Part shown: positions 61,501 through 64,000 of the stretch, one piece after another | Layout: each line of letters starts with the position of its first letter | Numbering within the stretch: position 1 is the stretch's first letter | Origin: Lepas anatifera | Lineage: Eukaryota; Arthropoda; Thecostraca; Lepadidae | DNA length: 64,000 nucleotides | NCBI GenBank assembly: GCA_034440635.1 | Contig: JAOTON010001569.1 | Span: 42,000 to 105,999 of the forward strand | Reading direction: 5' to 3' | Notes under the pieces: model-generated | What the model was told of the DNA's origin: nothing | Seen by the model: the letters and a program-made list of their open reading frames with translations, nothing else | Databases searched by the model: none | Position numbers and translations under genes: made by a program

Positions 61501-61927
61501 CTGCGTGTAGTACGGTTCAGTCGGTGTTGGTTATGCGGATGCTGCGTGCTGCGTCGCTGACGCCGTATTGGGTGCGCGGCAGATGGACCGGATGTCGCCG
61601 ACTGACGGTTCCGGCTCTGGCTCCGGTCGCGACTCGGTGCCCGCGGGCGGCTCCCCGGCCACCAGCCGCGCTGTGCCGACCTCCGCCTCCGCCGCCGCTG
61701 CCATGGCGGTGGTGGCTGCCGCCGAAGACCCCTTCGGAGACTCATTCGTGGCGTCTCCGCGGCTGACACGGCGCGGCCGCACCACCAGCTCCGGCGGCAG
61801 CGGCTCCAGCGGCGCACCCATCGCCATCGCGCCACCGCCGCCGGCGCTGGCCAAGAGCCGCCACAGCAGCTCCGGCTCCGGCCGCGGCGGCACACCGCAG
61901 CCAGCCGCCCAGCCGCCGCCGCCACCC
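11493..61927 (+). CDS. Dab: Disabled (Dab) PTB-domain adaptor, six-exon partial gene
   Basis: This is the spliced span of a Disabled homologue. Disabled proteins are cytoplasmic adaptors whose N-terminal PTB domain binds NPxY-type tails of lipoprotein-type receptors and PIP2 at the plasma membrane; the rest recruits endocytic and signalling partners. I joined 11493-11604, 51751-51971, 55015-55158, 55666-about 55793, 56574-56738 and 61583-61927. All junctions are GT-AG and phases agree (phase 1 after exon 1, phase 0 afterwards). The PTB hallmarks are seen directly: KLIG, EARGD-MCQDAL-ELKMA, AAGEHKQK, HPVHKISFIAQDMTD, RAFGYVFGSPDTGH and a final RDLFQVVFELKK helix. Introns are 40.1, 3.0, 0.5, 0.8 and 4.8 kb. 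The 3' end lies beyond the window. One apparent frameshift lies in exon 4. The family call is confident; exon 1 and the exon 4 end are inferred. Confidence 0.85.
12096..12933 (-). mobile_element. TTAA-type AGGTCA-rich element, copy A
   Basis: It starts TTAACACACGTATTGACGGGG and ends CCCCCGTCAATGAGCGTGTTGA (right TTAA mutated). It carries many TGACCT/AGGTCA hexamers (12420-12475, 12600-12640, 12745-12800) and the hairpin GGGGGCGC-TTC-GCGCC near 12848. It is in the opposite orientation to copies at 16728 and 62596. Confidence 0.72.
13123..14414 (+). mobile_element. TTAA-type AGGTCA-rich element, copy B
   Basis: It begins TTAACCCTCACCCCACCGGGG and ends CCACCGGTGCAAGGGTTA. The interior is collinear with the family (GGCGGCGCGCAGC near 13322, AGGTCAGGTCACCAGACCAGG near 13405) but is longer than the others, so it may contain added sequence. 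Confidence 0.55.
14490..15296 (+). repeat. Degenerate AGGTCA-rich element sequence
   Basis: TGACCT/AGGTCA hexamers recur throughout (14515-14710, 14870-14905, 15080-15110). The right edge CCACCGGGTCAGGTGTTAA (about 15276-15294) looks like a family terminus. The left end is not clear. A CCCCACCAGGGCGA segment is duplicated at 15226 and 15246. Confidence 0.5.
15300..16727. other. No gene recognised
   Basis: Unique-looking intron sequence with a few short open frames, none family-like. A short AGGTCA cluster at 16560-16590 precedes the next TTAA element. Confidence 0.5.
16728..17613 (+). mobile_element. TTAA-type AGGTCA-rich element, copy D
   Basis: It starts TTAAACACGCGCATTGACGG and ends CCCCCGTCAATGCGTGTGTTAA, about 886 bp. 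A GATGCGGGTACCCGTGACGGGG segment near the left end is tandemly repeated. It contains the hairpin GGCGGCGC-GTA-GCGCCGC near 16823 and an AGGTCAGGTCACCAGTACAGG block near 16911. Confidence 0.78.
17740..18010 (+). repeat. Inverted match to the left part of the 49.7-kb TTAA element
   Basis: About 250 bp (TATATAAAGTTATGACGTCA..., GCGACGGTCTCAAA, ATTCCTTCACCAATCGACGC, TCTCTCAAATG, GGGGGCACTTAGGGACC) is the reverse complement of 49690-49945 with moderate divergence. The outer terminus here is degraded. Confidence 0.65.
18011..19879. other. No gene recognised
   Basis: Unique-looking intron 1 sequence. The longest - strand frame (18367-18606, 79 codons) has no recognised family. G-rich runs occur near 19315 and 19530. 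Confidence 0.5.
19880..20045. repeat. Palindromic GAGTCGACTC-type array 1
   Basis: It is dense in ACTCAACTC, GACTCAACTC and GAGTCGACTCAAC, self-complementary within itself. It lies just outside the TTAA element starting at 20235. Confidence 0.7.
21166..24216 (-). pseudogene. LINE ORF2 reverse transcriptase, RNase H and zinc motif
   Basis: The frame is open for 1016 codons. It begins within the EN-RT linker (RTPQWNLRRADWEGF) and contains the RT core: AAGPDGVHIDMIKN, PVLKPDKDGSDPLHYRPIALTS split over motifs, GFRAGRSTTDH, FFDIEKAYDTAW, GGVLSVTLFGILINDI and the active-site FVDD near residue 465. RNase H follows near residues 755-880 (FYTDGSKG, TELYAI, DSASSLAAL, WVPSHVGITGNEQVD), with its acidic catalytic residues present. 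Near residue 966 is a C-X2-C-X7-H-X3-C motif (CPHCGSRLTVQHVLC). The domains look intact; only the EN junction upstream is broken. Length and order match I-group LINEs. Confidence 0.85.
24180..24881 (-). pseudogene. LINE ORF2 endonuclease domain, frameshifted
   Basis: This is the N-terminal APE-type endonuclease of ORF2, which nicks target DNA to prime reverse transcription. Visible motifs are LQWNMRGF, the QETK metal-binding motif, VYIPP, and ILGDFNAYN with the catalytic Asp and Asn; a DLS near residue 205 is probably the late Asp motif. The open frame ends at about 24213. The last catalytic motif, SDHYPI, lies in another frame at about 24188-24205, and the RT continues in the third frame. 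Two small indels near 24180-24235 thus break ORF2, so this copy should not make an intact ORF2 protein. Confidence 0.75.
24790..26794 (-). pseudogene. LINE ORF1, gag-like protein with CCHC knuckles, frameshifted near N-terminus
   Basis: ORF1 proteins bind element RNA and form the transposition particle. The main open frame (26598-24790, about 600 aa) has an RRM-like N-terminal segment, then three cysteine motifs near residues 150-205: two perfect C-X2-C-X4-H-X4-C knuckles and a third variant C-X2-C-X3-H-X6-C. A Pro/Ser-rich tail follows. There is no ATG near the start of this frame; it is open further 5' into an RRM-like strand. An ATG at 26794 opens a different frame (MASFSASTLSEP) that stops after about 54 codons. 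A one-base shift between about 26690 and 26625 therefore separates the likely start from the body. The ORF overlaps the start of ORF2 by about 90 bp. Confidence 0.75.
28851..28934. repeat. Hairpin-forming GAAGTTGTCTTCATCAGG repeats
   Basis: TGAAGTTGTCTTCATCAGG occurs twice, with CCTGATGAAG between, so several stem combinations are possible. Confidence 0.6.
29110..29420 (+). promoter_or_regulatory. Possible promoter / 5' UTR exon within Dab intron 1 (weak)
   Basis: A GC-rich 300-bp block ends with GTCGTCAGTCTCTCGG (initiator-like TCAGT, about 29334) and, 70 bp later, GGGCA before GTGAGTGA (29405), a donor-like site. A downstream alternative first exon is possible but not demonstrated. Confidence 0.2.
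29615..29990 (+). repeat. CTCATCCCGCGGTTCCC minisatellite
   Basis: Short irregular units (about 14-19 bp) based on CCCGCGGTTCCCCTCTCAT repeat over about 375 bp. Three + frames and the - strand are open through it, giving apparent 190-300-residue Pro/Ser-rich proteins that I regard as artefacts. Confidence 0.75.
30164..30465 (+). mobile_element. hAT-type MITE with GAGGCGGATGCAG termini
   Basis: The 302-bp element starts CAGAGGCGGATGCAGACC and ends CTGCGTCCGCCAATG. It is flanked by a perfect 8-bp duplication ATCACACG (30156-30163, 30466-30473). It is rich in G runs and has no ORF of note. Its right half matches the fragment at 1-127. Confidence 0.82.
31025..31212. repeat. Palindromic GAGTCGACTC-type array 2
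   Basis: Repeats of TTGAGTCGACTCA and GAGTCAGA fill about 190 bp. Several contain TGAGTCA, the AP-1 core. The array is 1.4 kb from array 3. Confidence 0.7.
32614..32785. repeat. Palindromic GAGTCGACTC-type array 3
   Basis: It has the same motif set as arrays 1 and 2 (TTGAGTCGGAGTCGACTCC, GAGTTGAGTCGACTCA). Its edges CCCCATTTTGAGTCG and CGACTCAAAAATTGGG are roughly inverted. Confidence 0.7.
33169..33725 (+). repeat. Direct repeat of about 50 bp, 505 bp apart
   Basis: CGTACCAGGCGTGACCCCGAGG followed by CTTCCTGTTGTGACGC occurs at 33169 and 33674, each followed by GTTGGCCGT. The segment between is very CpG-rich. Confidence 0.7.
33320..35380. other. CpG-rich patches and intron sequence, no gene recognised
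   Basis: 33320-33880, 34620-34790 and 35150-35370 are very CpG-rich; 34030-34500 is AT-rich. TTGTGCTCAGTTCGTGC at about 34562 contains an arthropod initiator-like TCAGT followed by a short open frame from 34582. No family match was recognised. Confidence 0.25.
35897..36097 (+). mobile_element. hAT-type MITE with GGCGGATCC termini, second copy
   Basis: The 201-bp element starts CATGGGCGGATCCGGG and ends CCTGGATCCGCCTGTG, with flanks ACTCAGAT and GCTCAGAT (7 of 8 match). Internal blocks (GGCGCCAAATCCTA, GGGCGCCGAT, TCGCATCCT) are collinear with the copy at 236-461. Confidence 0.8.
36106..37299. other. No gene recognised
   Basis: Intron sequence. Overlapping frames at 36140-36700 on both strands show no family motif. 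TATATCATATACGCACACTAG and TATATAATATGATA near 36665-36705 form a weak AT-rich inverted pair. Confidence 0.45.
37300..37620 (+). repeat. CT / TGTCTC microsatellite
   Basis: Long (TC)n tracts (37300-37430, 37545-37575, 37605-37620) surround a regular (TCTGTC)n block (about 37430-37545) and a second shorter one (37569-37601). Arg/Glu/Asp or Ser/Leu-only open frames come from the repeat. Confidence 0.95.
38360..38755 (+). mobile_element. tRNA-headed SINE, second family
   Basis: A degenerate tRNA-like head (TATAGTGGTTAGCAAC, then CCCGGGTTTAAGGC) precedes a central block CCCTCCCAAC...GAGTTGGCGACGCCATATAAC shared with the element at 55896. The long 3' part (38530-38755) resembles 600-790. It lies inside the left portion of a large hAT-like element. 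Confidence 0.5.
38830..39390 (+). repeat. GGGGCCCAGATCAGCTCA-type tandem array, left part
   Basis: Irregular about 25-40-bp units contain CAGCTCAGGGGCCC. The array is interrupted by the nested element and resumes at about 42560-43130 with the same units (CAGCTCAGGGGCCCCCAG). Confidence 0.75.
39398..42554 (+). mobile_element. Nested hAT-like element with CCTGAGACCAAGCTCGG array
   Basis: It starts CAGTGGCGTAGCCAGG and ends CCTGGCTACGCCACTG, perfect 16-bp inverted termini, with perfect 8-bp duplications TCAGAACA (39390-39397, 42555-42562). It sits within the repeat array of the outer element. The interior has AT-rich unique sequence (39480-40370) and then a long degenerate array. No transposase ORF is present. 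Confidence 0.85.
40390..42480 (+). repeat. Degenerate GGGGCCCCTGAGACCAAGCTCG tandem array
   Basis: Units of roughly 20-30 bp built on CCCCTGAGACCAAGCTCGG repeat for about 2 kb. They are most regular at 41550-41810 and 42060-42330. Longer internal duplications occur, for example the block with CAATGTTCGGTATTCCAGAG at about 41813 and 41910. Open frames on both strands here (repeated GLRGP/VSGAP-like) follow from the repetition. Confidence 0.85.
43897..44225 (+). mobile_element. TTAA-type AGGTCA-rich element, truncated left half
   Basis: It starts TTAAACCCTCGCCCCGGCAGG, then a GGCGTCGC-GAA-GCGCC hairpin (about 43963), AGGTCAGGTCAGGTCACCAG (about 44042) and a GGGCCCACCAAG block. The family homology stops near 44225. 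Confidence 0.65.
44560..46190. other. CpG-rich patches in Dab intron 1, no gene recognised
   Basis: Three GC- and CpG-rich blocks (about 44560-44780, 45300-45660, 45940-46180) stand out from AT-richer surroundings and hold overlapping short open frames on both strands. None of the translations resembles a known family. They could be alternative first exons or promoters of Dab, or old repeats. A divergent remnant of the CATAAGTGTCG MITE may lie at about 45085-45190. Confidence 0.3.
46361..46385. repeat. Perfect 11-bp stem hairpin
   Basis: CTAGCTCCCAC-TCG-GTGGGAGCTAG. No T run follows on either side, so I do not read it as a terminator. Confidence 0.8.
46717..47053 (+). repeat. 24-bp minisatellite, about 14 units
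   Basis: Units of TCTCTGAAGGTACTGGTCAGCAAA type repeat with period 24; the later units are more homogeneous. Because 24 is a multiple of 3 and units lack stops, frames stay open on both strands (130 and 215 codons), which is not evidence for a protein. Confidence 0.9.
47285..47515 (+). mobile_element. SINE copy, same family as 7498-7740
   Basis: GTGGGTTCAATTCCCACGA gives a good box B; the box A side is degenerate. The stretch after box B (GGAAACAAACAGTCTTCCGTGT) is collinear with the 7.5-kb copy. The 3' part, GTAATTAGGCAAATGTGGCC then AGTGCCCCTAAGAAGACATT, resembles the fragment at 11070-11175. It ends A/T-rich near 47515. Confidence 0.6.
48819..49049 (+). mobile_element. hAT-type MITE, CATAAGTGTCG family, copy 3
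   Basis: The 231-bp element has the same termini and interior as copies 1 and 2. Perfect 8-bp duplications ACTTCAAT lie at 48811-48818 and 49050-49057. Confidence 0.88.
49678..51575 (-). mobile_element. TTAA-flanked AGGTCA-rich element, split by a hAT
   Basis: It begins TTAACACGCGCAATGGGGGTC and ends CCACTGCGTATGTTAA. AGGTCA/TGACCT hexamers occur in its right part (51000-51110, 51405-51420). Removing the nested hAT leaves about 870 bp, the size of other family members. Its left 280 bp are an inverted match to 17740-18000. Confidence 0.7.
49956..50975 (+). mobile_element. hAT MITE with TTTAAACCGG subterminal repeats
   Basis: The 1020-bp element starts CAGGGTTGGAAAAAGCC and ends GGCTTAAATTTGCCAACCCTG. 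Perfect 8-bp duplications GTCATGTT lie at 49948-49955 and 50976-50983. Each end carries several copies of CCGGTTTAAA/GGCTTAAATT and TTTATGCCAGCC, plausible transposase-binding subterminal repeats. The middle is AT-rich with no transposase. Confidence 0.88.
51751..51971 (+). CDS. Dab: Dab coding exon 2, first half of PTB domain
   Basis: This exon encodes about 73 residues beginning DRERYDPRRF, then QGVLFKGKLIG, EARGDRMCQDALAELKMA, AAGEHKQK and VNIDGLRLRDERSG. These match the first strand, long helix and second strand of Disabled PTB domains. The acceptor is CCGCCAG at 51744-51750. The donor is GGG before GTCAGT at 51972. The open frame continues upstream to an ATG at 51693, but the residues there do not resemble Dab, and the phase-1 join to exon 1 argues for a start at 51751. 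GC content and third-position GC are much higher than in the flanking intron sequence, as in the other coding exons. Confidence 0.88.
52007..54717. other. Dab intron 2, no further gene recognised
   Basis: Intron sequence with short open frames lacking family motifs, one perfect palindrome (52573-52606) and a G/C-rich stretch at 52690-52960. 53040-53240 is rich in C runs and may be repeat-derived. Confidence 0.5.
52573..52606. repeat. Perfect 34-bp palindrome
   Basis: Arms ATTAGGTTGGTCCCCT and their exact reverse complement are separated by GT. It lies in Dab intron 2. Confidence 0.9.
54718..54953 (+). mobile_element. Probable TIR element just upstream of Dab exon 3
   Basis: It starts CAGTGGCGGATCCAGG and ends GATCCGCCACTG, a good inverted terminus. 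The flanks CACACACC and CGCACGCC match at only 6 of 8 positions. The interior is noncoding. Confidence 0.5.
55015..55158 (+). CDS. Dab: Dab coding exon 3, central PTB domain
   Basis: Forty-eight codons start DCLYHHPVHKISFIAQDMTD and continue through RAFGYVFGSPDTGHQFFGVK to KDAGQ. HPVHKISFIAQD is the most diagnostic stretch for Disabled-type PTB domains and forms part of the peptide-binding sheet. The acceptor GGCAG ends at 55014 and the donor is GTGGGA at 55159; both are phase 0. A small TIR element (54718-54953) ends only about 60 bp upstream, so the branch-point region of this intron probably lies in or beside inserted sequence. The open frame also runs on both sides, but the residues there do not fit the family. 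Confidence 0.9.
55666..55793 (+). CDS. Dab: Dab coding exon 4, C-terminal PTB helix, apparent frameshift
   Basis: After a TTTTCAG acceptor the exon reads VVMAMRDLFQVVFELKKQEME, the C-terminal helix that closes Disabled PTB domains. The frame then shifts: from the A run at 55729-55732 the original frame reaches a stop 30 bases on, at 55759-55761. The adjacent frame continues with a Lys/Gln/Arg-rich helix (KKQRIADEQLKAK) and meets a phase-0 donor candidate, AGA before GTGGGT at 55794. A single missing A in the homopolymer would explain this. It may be a sequencing or assembly indel, a heterozygous lesion or a real mutation. The 3' boundary is the least certain of the gene. Confidence 0.72.
55896..56095 (+). 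mobile_element. tRNA-headed SINE in Dab intron 4
   Basis: A well-preserved head has box A-like TGGTGTAGTGAATAGCG and a box B GGTTCAAGTCC match, ending CCCGGCGGAGC. It is followed by the central block CCCTCCCAACCGGCTGAGAG and ACGACGTATAACATTGG shared with 38360-38755. It ends in AT-rich ATTATTAAATAATAA. A true tRNA gene is less likely because the block continues as a SINE body and the acceptor arm does not pair well. Confidence 0.6.
56574..56738 (+). CDS. Dab: Dab coding exon 5, DLLDLQQEIENIEQGI segment
   Basis: Fifty-five codons lie between a TGTCCTGCAG acceptor and a CAG donor before GTCAGT at 56739. The product is Ser/Gly-rich, then SGHSVDLLDLQQEIENIEQGISQ, a conserved amphipathic, probably coiled-coil segment found after the PTB domain in arthropod Disabled proteins. 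The phase is 0 on both sides, matching exons 4 and 6. About 180 bp downstream the intron turns into a long 41-bp satellite. Confidence 0.75.
56930..61140 (+). repeat. 41-bp satellite array in Dab intron 5, about 100 units
   Basis: Consensus units read GTGCGGTTCAGTCAGTGTCG then GCTGTTTGGATGCTGCGTGTT (41 bp). The first 2.7 kb is of this type; from about 59640 a second type with GGTTCAGGCAGTGTCTGCTGTATAGATG dominates, also 41 bp. Variant markers repeat at 902 bp (22 units; GATACAG at 57291 and 58193), showing higher-order duplication. A few 40-bp units (GTTTGATG at about 58723, 58846, 59171) shift frames. Cys/Val/Trp-rich open frames of up to 836 codons in all three + frames follow from a period not divisible by three combined with absence of stops. 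Confidence 0.95.
61450..61560 (+). repeat. Degenerate 41-bp satellite units next to Dab exon 6
   Basis: Two to three units (TTTGGATGCTGTGTGTTGTG, CGGCTGTGCGGATGCTGCG, GTGTTGGTTATGCGGATGCTGC) recur 300 bp beyond the main array and end about 23 bp before the exon 6 acceptor. Confidence 0.75.
61583..61927 (+). CDS. Dab: Dab coding exon 6, low-complexity region with DPF motif
   Basis: The exon starts MDRMSPTDG after a GCGCGGCAG acceptor and keeps phase 0 for 115 codons. It is rich in Gly, Ser, Ala and Pro and ends in a proline run just before GTGAGT at 61928. EDPFGDSF near residue 52 contains DPF, a known alpha-adaptin (AP-2) binding motif in Disabled proteins, consistent with a role in clathrin-mediated endocytosis. 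The acceptor has a poor pyrimidine tract and lies about 30 bp after degenerate copies of the 41-bp satellite. The donor heads a minisatellite that repeats the splice site. The following exon is outside the window. Confidence 0.72.
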
Positions 61928-62440
61928 GTGAGTACCGCCGGGGAGCGGGAGGTACCGGTTGGACAGCCCCCGGCGCCGACCGTGAGTACCGCCGGGGAGC
62001 GAGAGGTACCGGTCTGGCGCTGACAGTCCCCCGGCGCCGACCGTGAGTACCGCCGGGGGAGCGGGAGGTACCGGTTGGACAGCCCCCGGCGCCGACTGTG
62101 AGTACCGCCGGGGAGCGGGAGGTACCGGCTGGACAGGGCCCCCGGCGCCGACCGTGAGTACCGCCGGGGGGAGCGAGAGGTACCGGTTGGACAGCCCCGG
62201 CGCCGATCGTGAGTACCGCCGGGGAGCGGGAGGTACCGGCCGTGGACAGCCCCGGCGCCGACCGTGAGTACCGCCGGGGAGCGAGAGAGGTACCGGTTGG
62301 ACAGCCCTTCGGCGCCGACCGTGAGTACCGCCGGGGGAGCGAGAGGTACCGGCTGAACAGCCCCCGGGCGCCGACTGTGGTACCGCCGGGGAGCGAGAGG
62401 ATGCAGCCCCCGGCGCCGACTGTGAGTACCGCCGGAGAGC
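61928..62440 (+). repeat. About 55-bp minisatellite that repeats the exon 6 splice donor
   Basis: Units have the form GTGAGTACCGCCGGGGAGCG, then GAGGTACCGG--GGACAGCCCC, then CGGCGCCGACC. GTGAGT starts at 61928, 61982, 62043, 62098, 62154, 62209, 62264, 62321 and 62422; the unit at about 62376 has lost it. The first copy is the natural donor of Dab exon 6. Confidence 0.9.
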
Positions 62441-62595
62441 GGCTGGATGGCGATGTACCTGGAGCTGGGAAAACGCTGGTCTGCTGGTGAACATTTCGAA
62501 TCACAAACTTTTGCATCTGGCTGTCTCTACCATGGTGTTACTGGCGGGTGCGCTGAATAATGTGCTTCCCTCACTCTCTTTCATACTTGTTAACT

Positions 62596-63456
62596 TTAAC
62601 ACGCGCATTGACGGGGGCGGGTACCCACCCCTCGGGTTTTCGGAGATAGCAGAAAAACGGCGGCGCGTAGCGCCGCCGTACTTGGGCATTACCTTTCCCT
62701 CATCATTTTTACAACTTCTTTGAAAATTTTAAAGGTTAGGTGATGTCAGGTCAGGTCACCAGTACAGCGGTCAAGTGACCCGACCTAAAAAAAGTTTAAG
62801 ATAGCATAAGTCGGAGCAAGGGTGGAATTATCCGATTGAAATTCATATCACATAATGGCCCCACCGAGTTCTCTAAAATATGTTCCGGTATTTTTTAAAA
62901 TCGATGACATAAGGTCAGGTAACGAGGCATGACCTCTCCGTTGGAAATACATGCGAAAATGTTTTTACGGAATAACTCAGTAACGGATGGTGATAAAGCA
63001 TTTATTTTAGCTGCATTAGACTAGCCTGGGTTTTGCGGTTCTAATGATATGCTTTTTATATATTTTGACCCTGACCTGACCTCAGGTCAGGTCAAATCAC
63101 TTGATTTGACCTTAGCAAGGTCAAATTAATATATCATTCGATTCAGCTTTGCTGAGAGGATTCAGATTCATACGGTTCAAGTCGTTTTGCTCTATCTTTA
63201 CTTGTTCAGATGAAATGGCCGAAGAACTGAATTTACATGTTATCCCTATGACGGCATGTTTTGACCTCTCCGTGACCTTAAATGTGACCTGACAAAAAAT
63301 GGTTCAAATGTTTTTGATGGAGAAGTGGATGGGCGACCCAACGCCGTTTACCGTTTTCGCTACCTACCTTGGTTCCTCGAGATCTTAGGGGTGGCGGGTA
63401 CCTGCCCCCCGTCAATGCGGAGGTGGCTCAGACCCCCCGTCGAATGCGCGTGTTAA
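62596..63456 (+). mobile_element. TTAA-type AGGTCA-rich element, complete copy
   Basis: The 861-bp copy starts TTAACACGCGCATTGACGGG and ends CGAATGCGCGTGTTAA. It contains the perfect hairpin GGCGGCGC-GTA-GCGCCGCC at 62657-62675, an AGGTCAGGTCACCAGTACAG block at 62748, and clusters of TGACCT/AGGTCA at 63065-63122 and 63260-63295. TTAA ends suggest a piggyBac-like target preference, but no transposase is present. Confidence 0.8.
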
Positions 63457-64000
63457 AGGTGGTCATATTTCTTGACTGCCAGCCTCAAAAACGATGCCTT
63501 CCGCTTGCAAGAGAATCTGCGAAACAAGAAACATTGTTTATTTAAATGGCATCGGCGCCTGCGGCTCAGGCTGAGTTAAGGCAGGTGTGCTGGACCAGAC
63601 CCCGTTCAAGTTGTTTGGCAGCATTACGTCATCAGGGCTGGAGGCACAACAGTTACTCATGCAGGCATTGGAGAAATTACACTTTTTCGAAGCTTTAAAT
63701 AACCTATTTTAGACCTTTATCAACAGAACCTATATGTTTGAACAGAAAGCTGAAATATTTTTATTTGTGAATCCATCAGACGTTTTGCGAAAACTCCAGC
63801 AAAGATTATTATTTTTACACATTTTCTAGAACGTGTCAAAATAATGGCAGCTTCCAGCACTAACAGCTGTTTGGAGTAAGACTAATCTCGATTTTGATTG
63901 GCTGTTGAATGCTGACCTTTGATTGGCTGTTGATGGAACGTGCAGCAGTAGACAATAAACACTGGTAATCTCTTGAACGAAGGTAAACTTATTTCTCTCG
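63457..64000. other. Dab intron 6, no exon recognised
   Basis: Sequence after the last TTAA element has no open frame with Dab-like features. The next Dab exon must lie beyond the window. Confidence 0.5.
63893..63933 (-). promoter_or_regulatory. Paired inverted CCAAT motifs (speculative)
   Basis: TTTGATTGGCTGTTGA... occurs twice 27 bp apart (63894 and 63919); on the - strand each gives AGCCAATCAAA, a strong CCAAT-box core. No gene is visible beside it in the window. Confidence 0.25.

Noticed and set aside
61290..62516. 408-codon - strand frame
   Set aside because: It is antisense to Dab exon 6 and to the 55-bp minisatellite; the + strand exon has family motifs and correct splice phases.

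Overview
This is a eukaryotic, almost certainly arthropod, genomic window. It has long introns with GT-AG borders, CCTAA/TTAGG arthropod-type telomeric repeats (3341-3462), non-LTR retrotransposons, tRNA-headed SINEs and many non-autonomous DNA transposons. A crustacean-like genome is my best guess, but that is inference. There are no bacterial operons, CRISPR arrays or convincing RNA genes.

The only intact-looking host gene is on the + strand: the arthropod Disabled (Dab) adaptor gene, the Reelin-pathway/clathrin-adaptor PTB protein. Six coding exons can be phased: 11493-11604 (N-terminus), 51751-51971, 55015-55158 and 55666-about 55793 (PTB domain), 56574-56738 (coiled segment) and 61583-61927 (low-complexity region with a DPF endocytic motif). 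The gene runs off the right edge. Its first intron is 40.1 kb and holds most of the window. Exon 4 has an apparent one-base frameshift in an A run. A broken intronless GTF3C5-like (TFIIIC subunit) fragment lies upstream at about 8560-9062 on the - strand.

Region by region. 1-2 kb: hAT-type MITEs with 8-bp target duplications. 2.8-3.7 kb: an inverted repeat enclosing telomere-like repeats. 4.07-8.34 kb: CR1-like reverse transcriptase relics and a SINE between about 300-bp inverted arms. 9.3-11.0 kb: another reverse-transcriptase relic. 12.1-17.6 kb: several copies of a TTAA-flanked element packed with AGGTCA/TGACCT hexamers. 20.2-28.1 kb: one such element split by an about 6.9-kb I-clade-like LINE on the - strand. 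28-37 kb: intron sequence with minisatellites, palindromic GAGTCGACTC arrays and MITEs. 37.3-37.6 kb: CT/TGTCTC microsatellite. 37.7-43.3 kb: two nested hAT-type elements filled with GGGGCCC-rich tandem repeats. 49.7-51.6 kb: a TTAA element carrying a nested hAT. 56.9-61.1 kb: an about 4.2-kb 41-bp satellite inside Dab intron 5. 61.93-62.44 kb: an about 55-bp minisatellite that repeats the exon 6 splice donor. 62.6-63.5 kb: a complete TTAA/AGGTCA element.

The most striking signals are the AGGTCA-rich transposon family with diverging yet internally matched termini, the nested tandem-repeat-bearing hAT elements, the apparent SINE/LINE tail sharing, and the minisatellite that amplifies a 5' splice site. 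Most long open frames here are by-products of tandem repeats with periods of 24 or 41 bp and are not proposed as genes.
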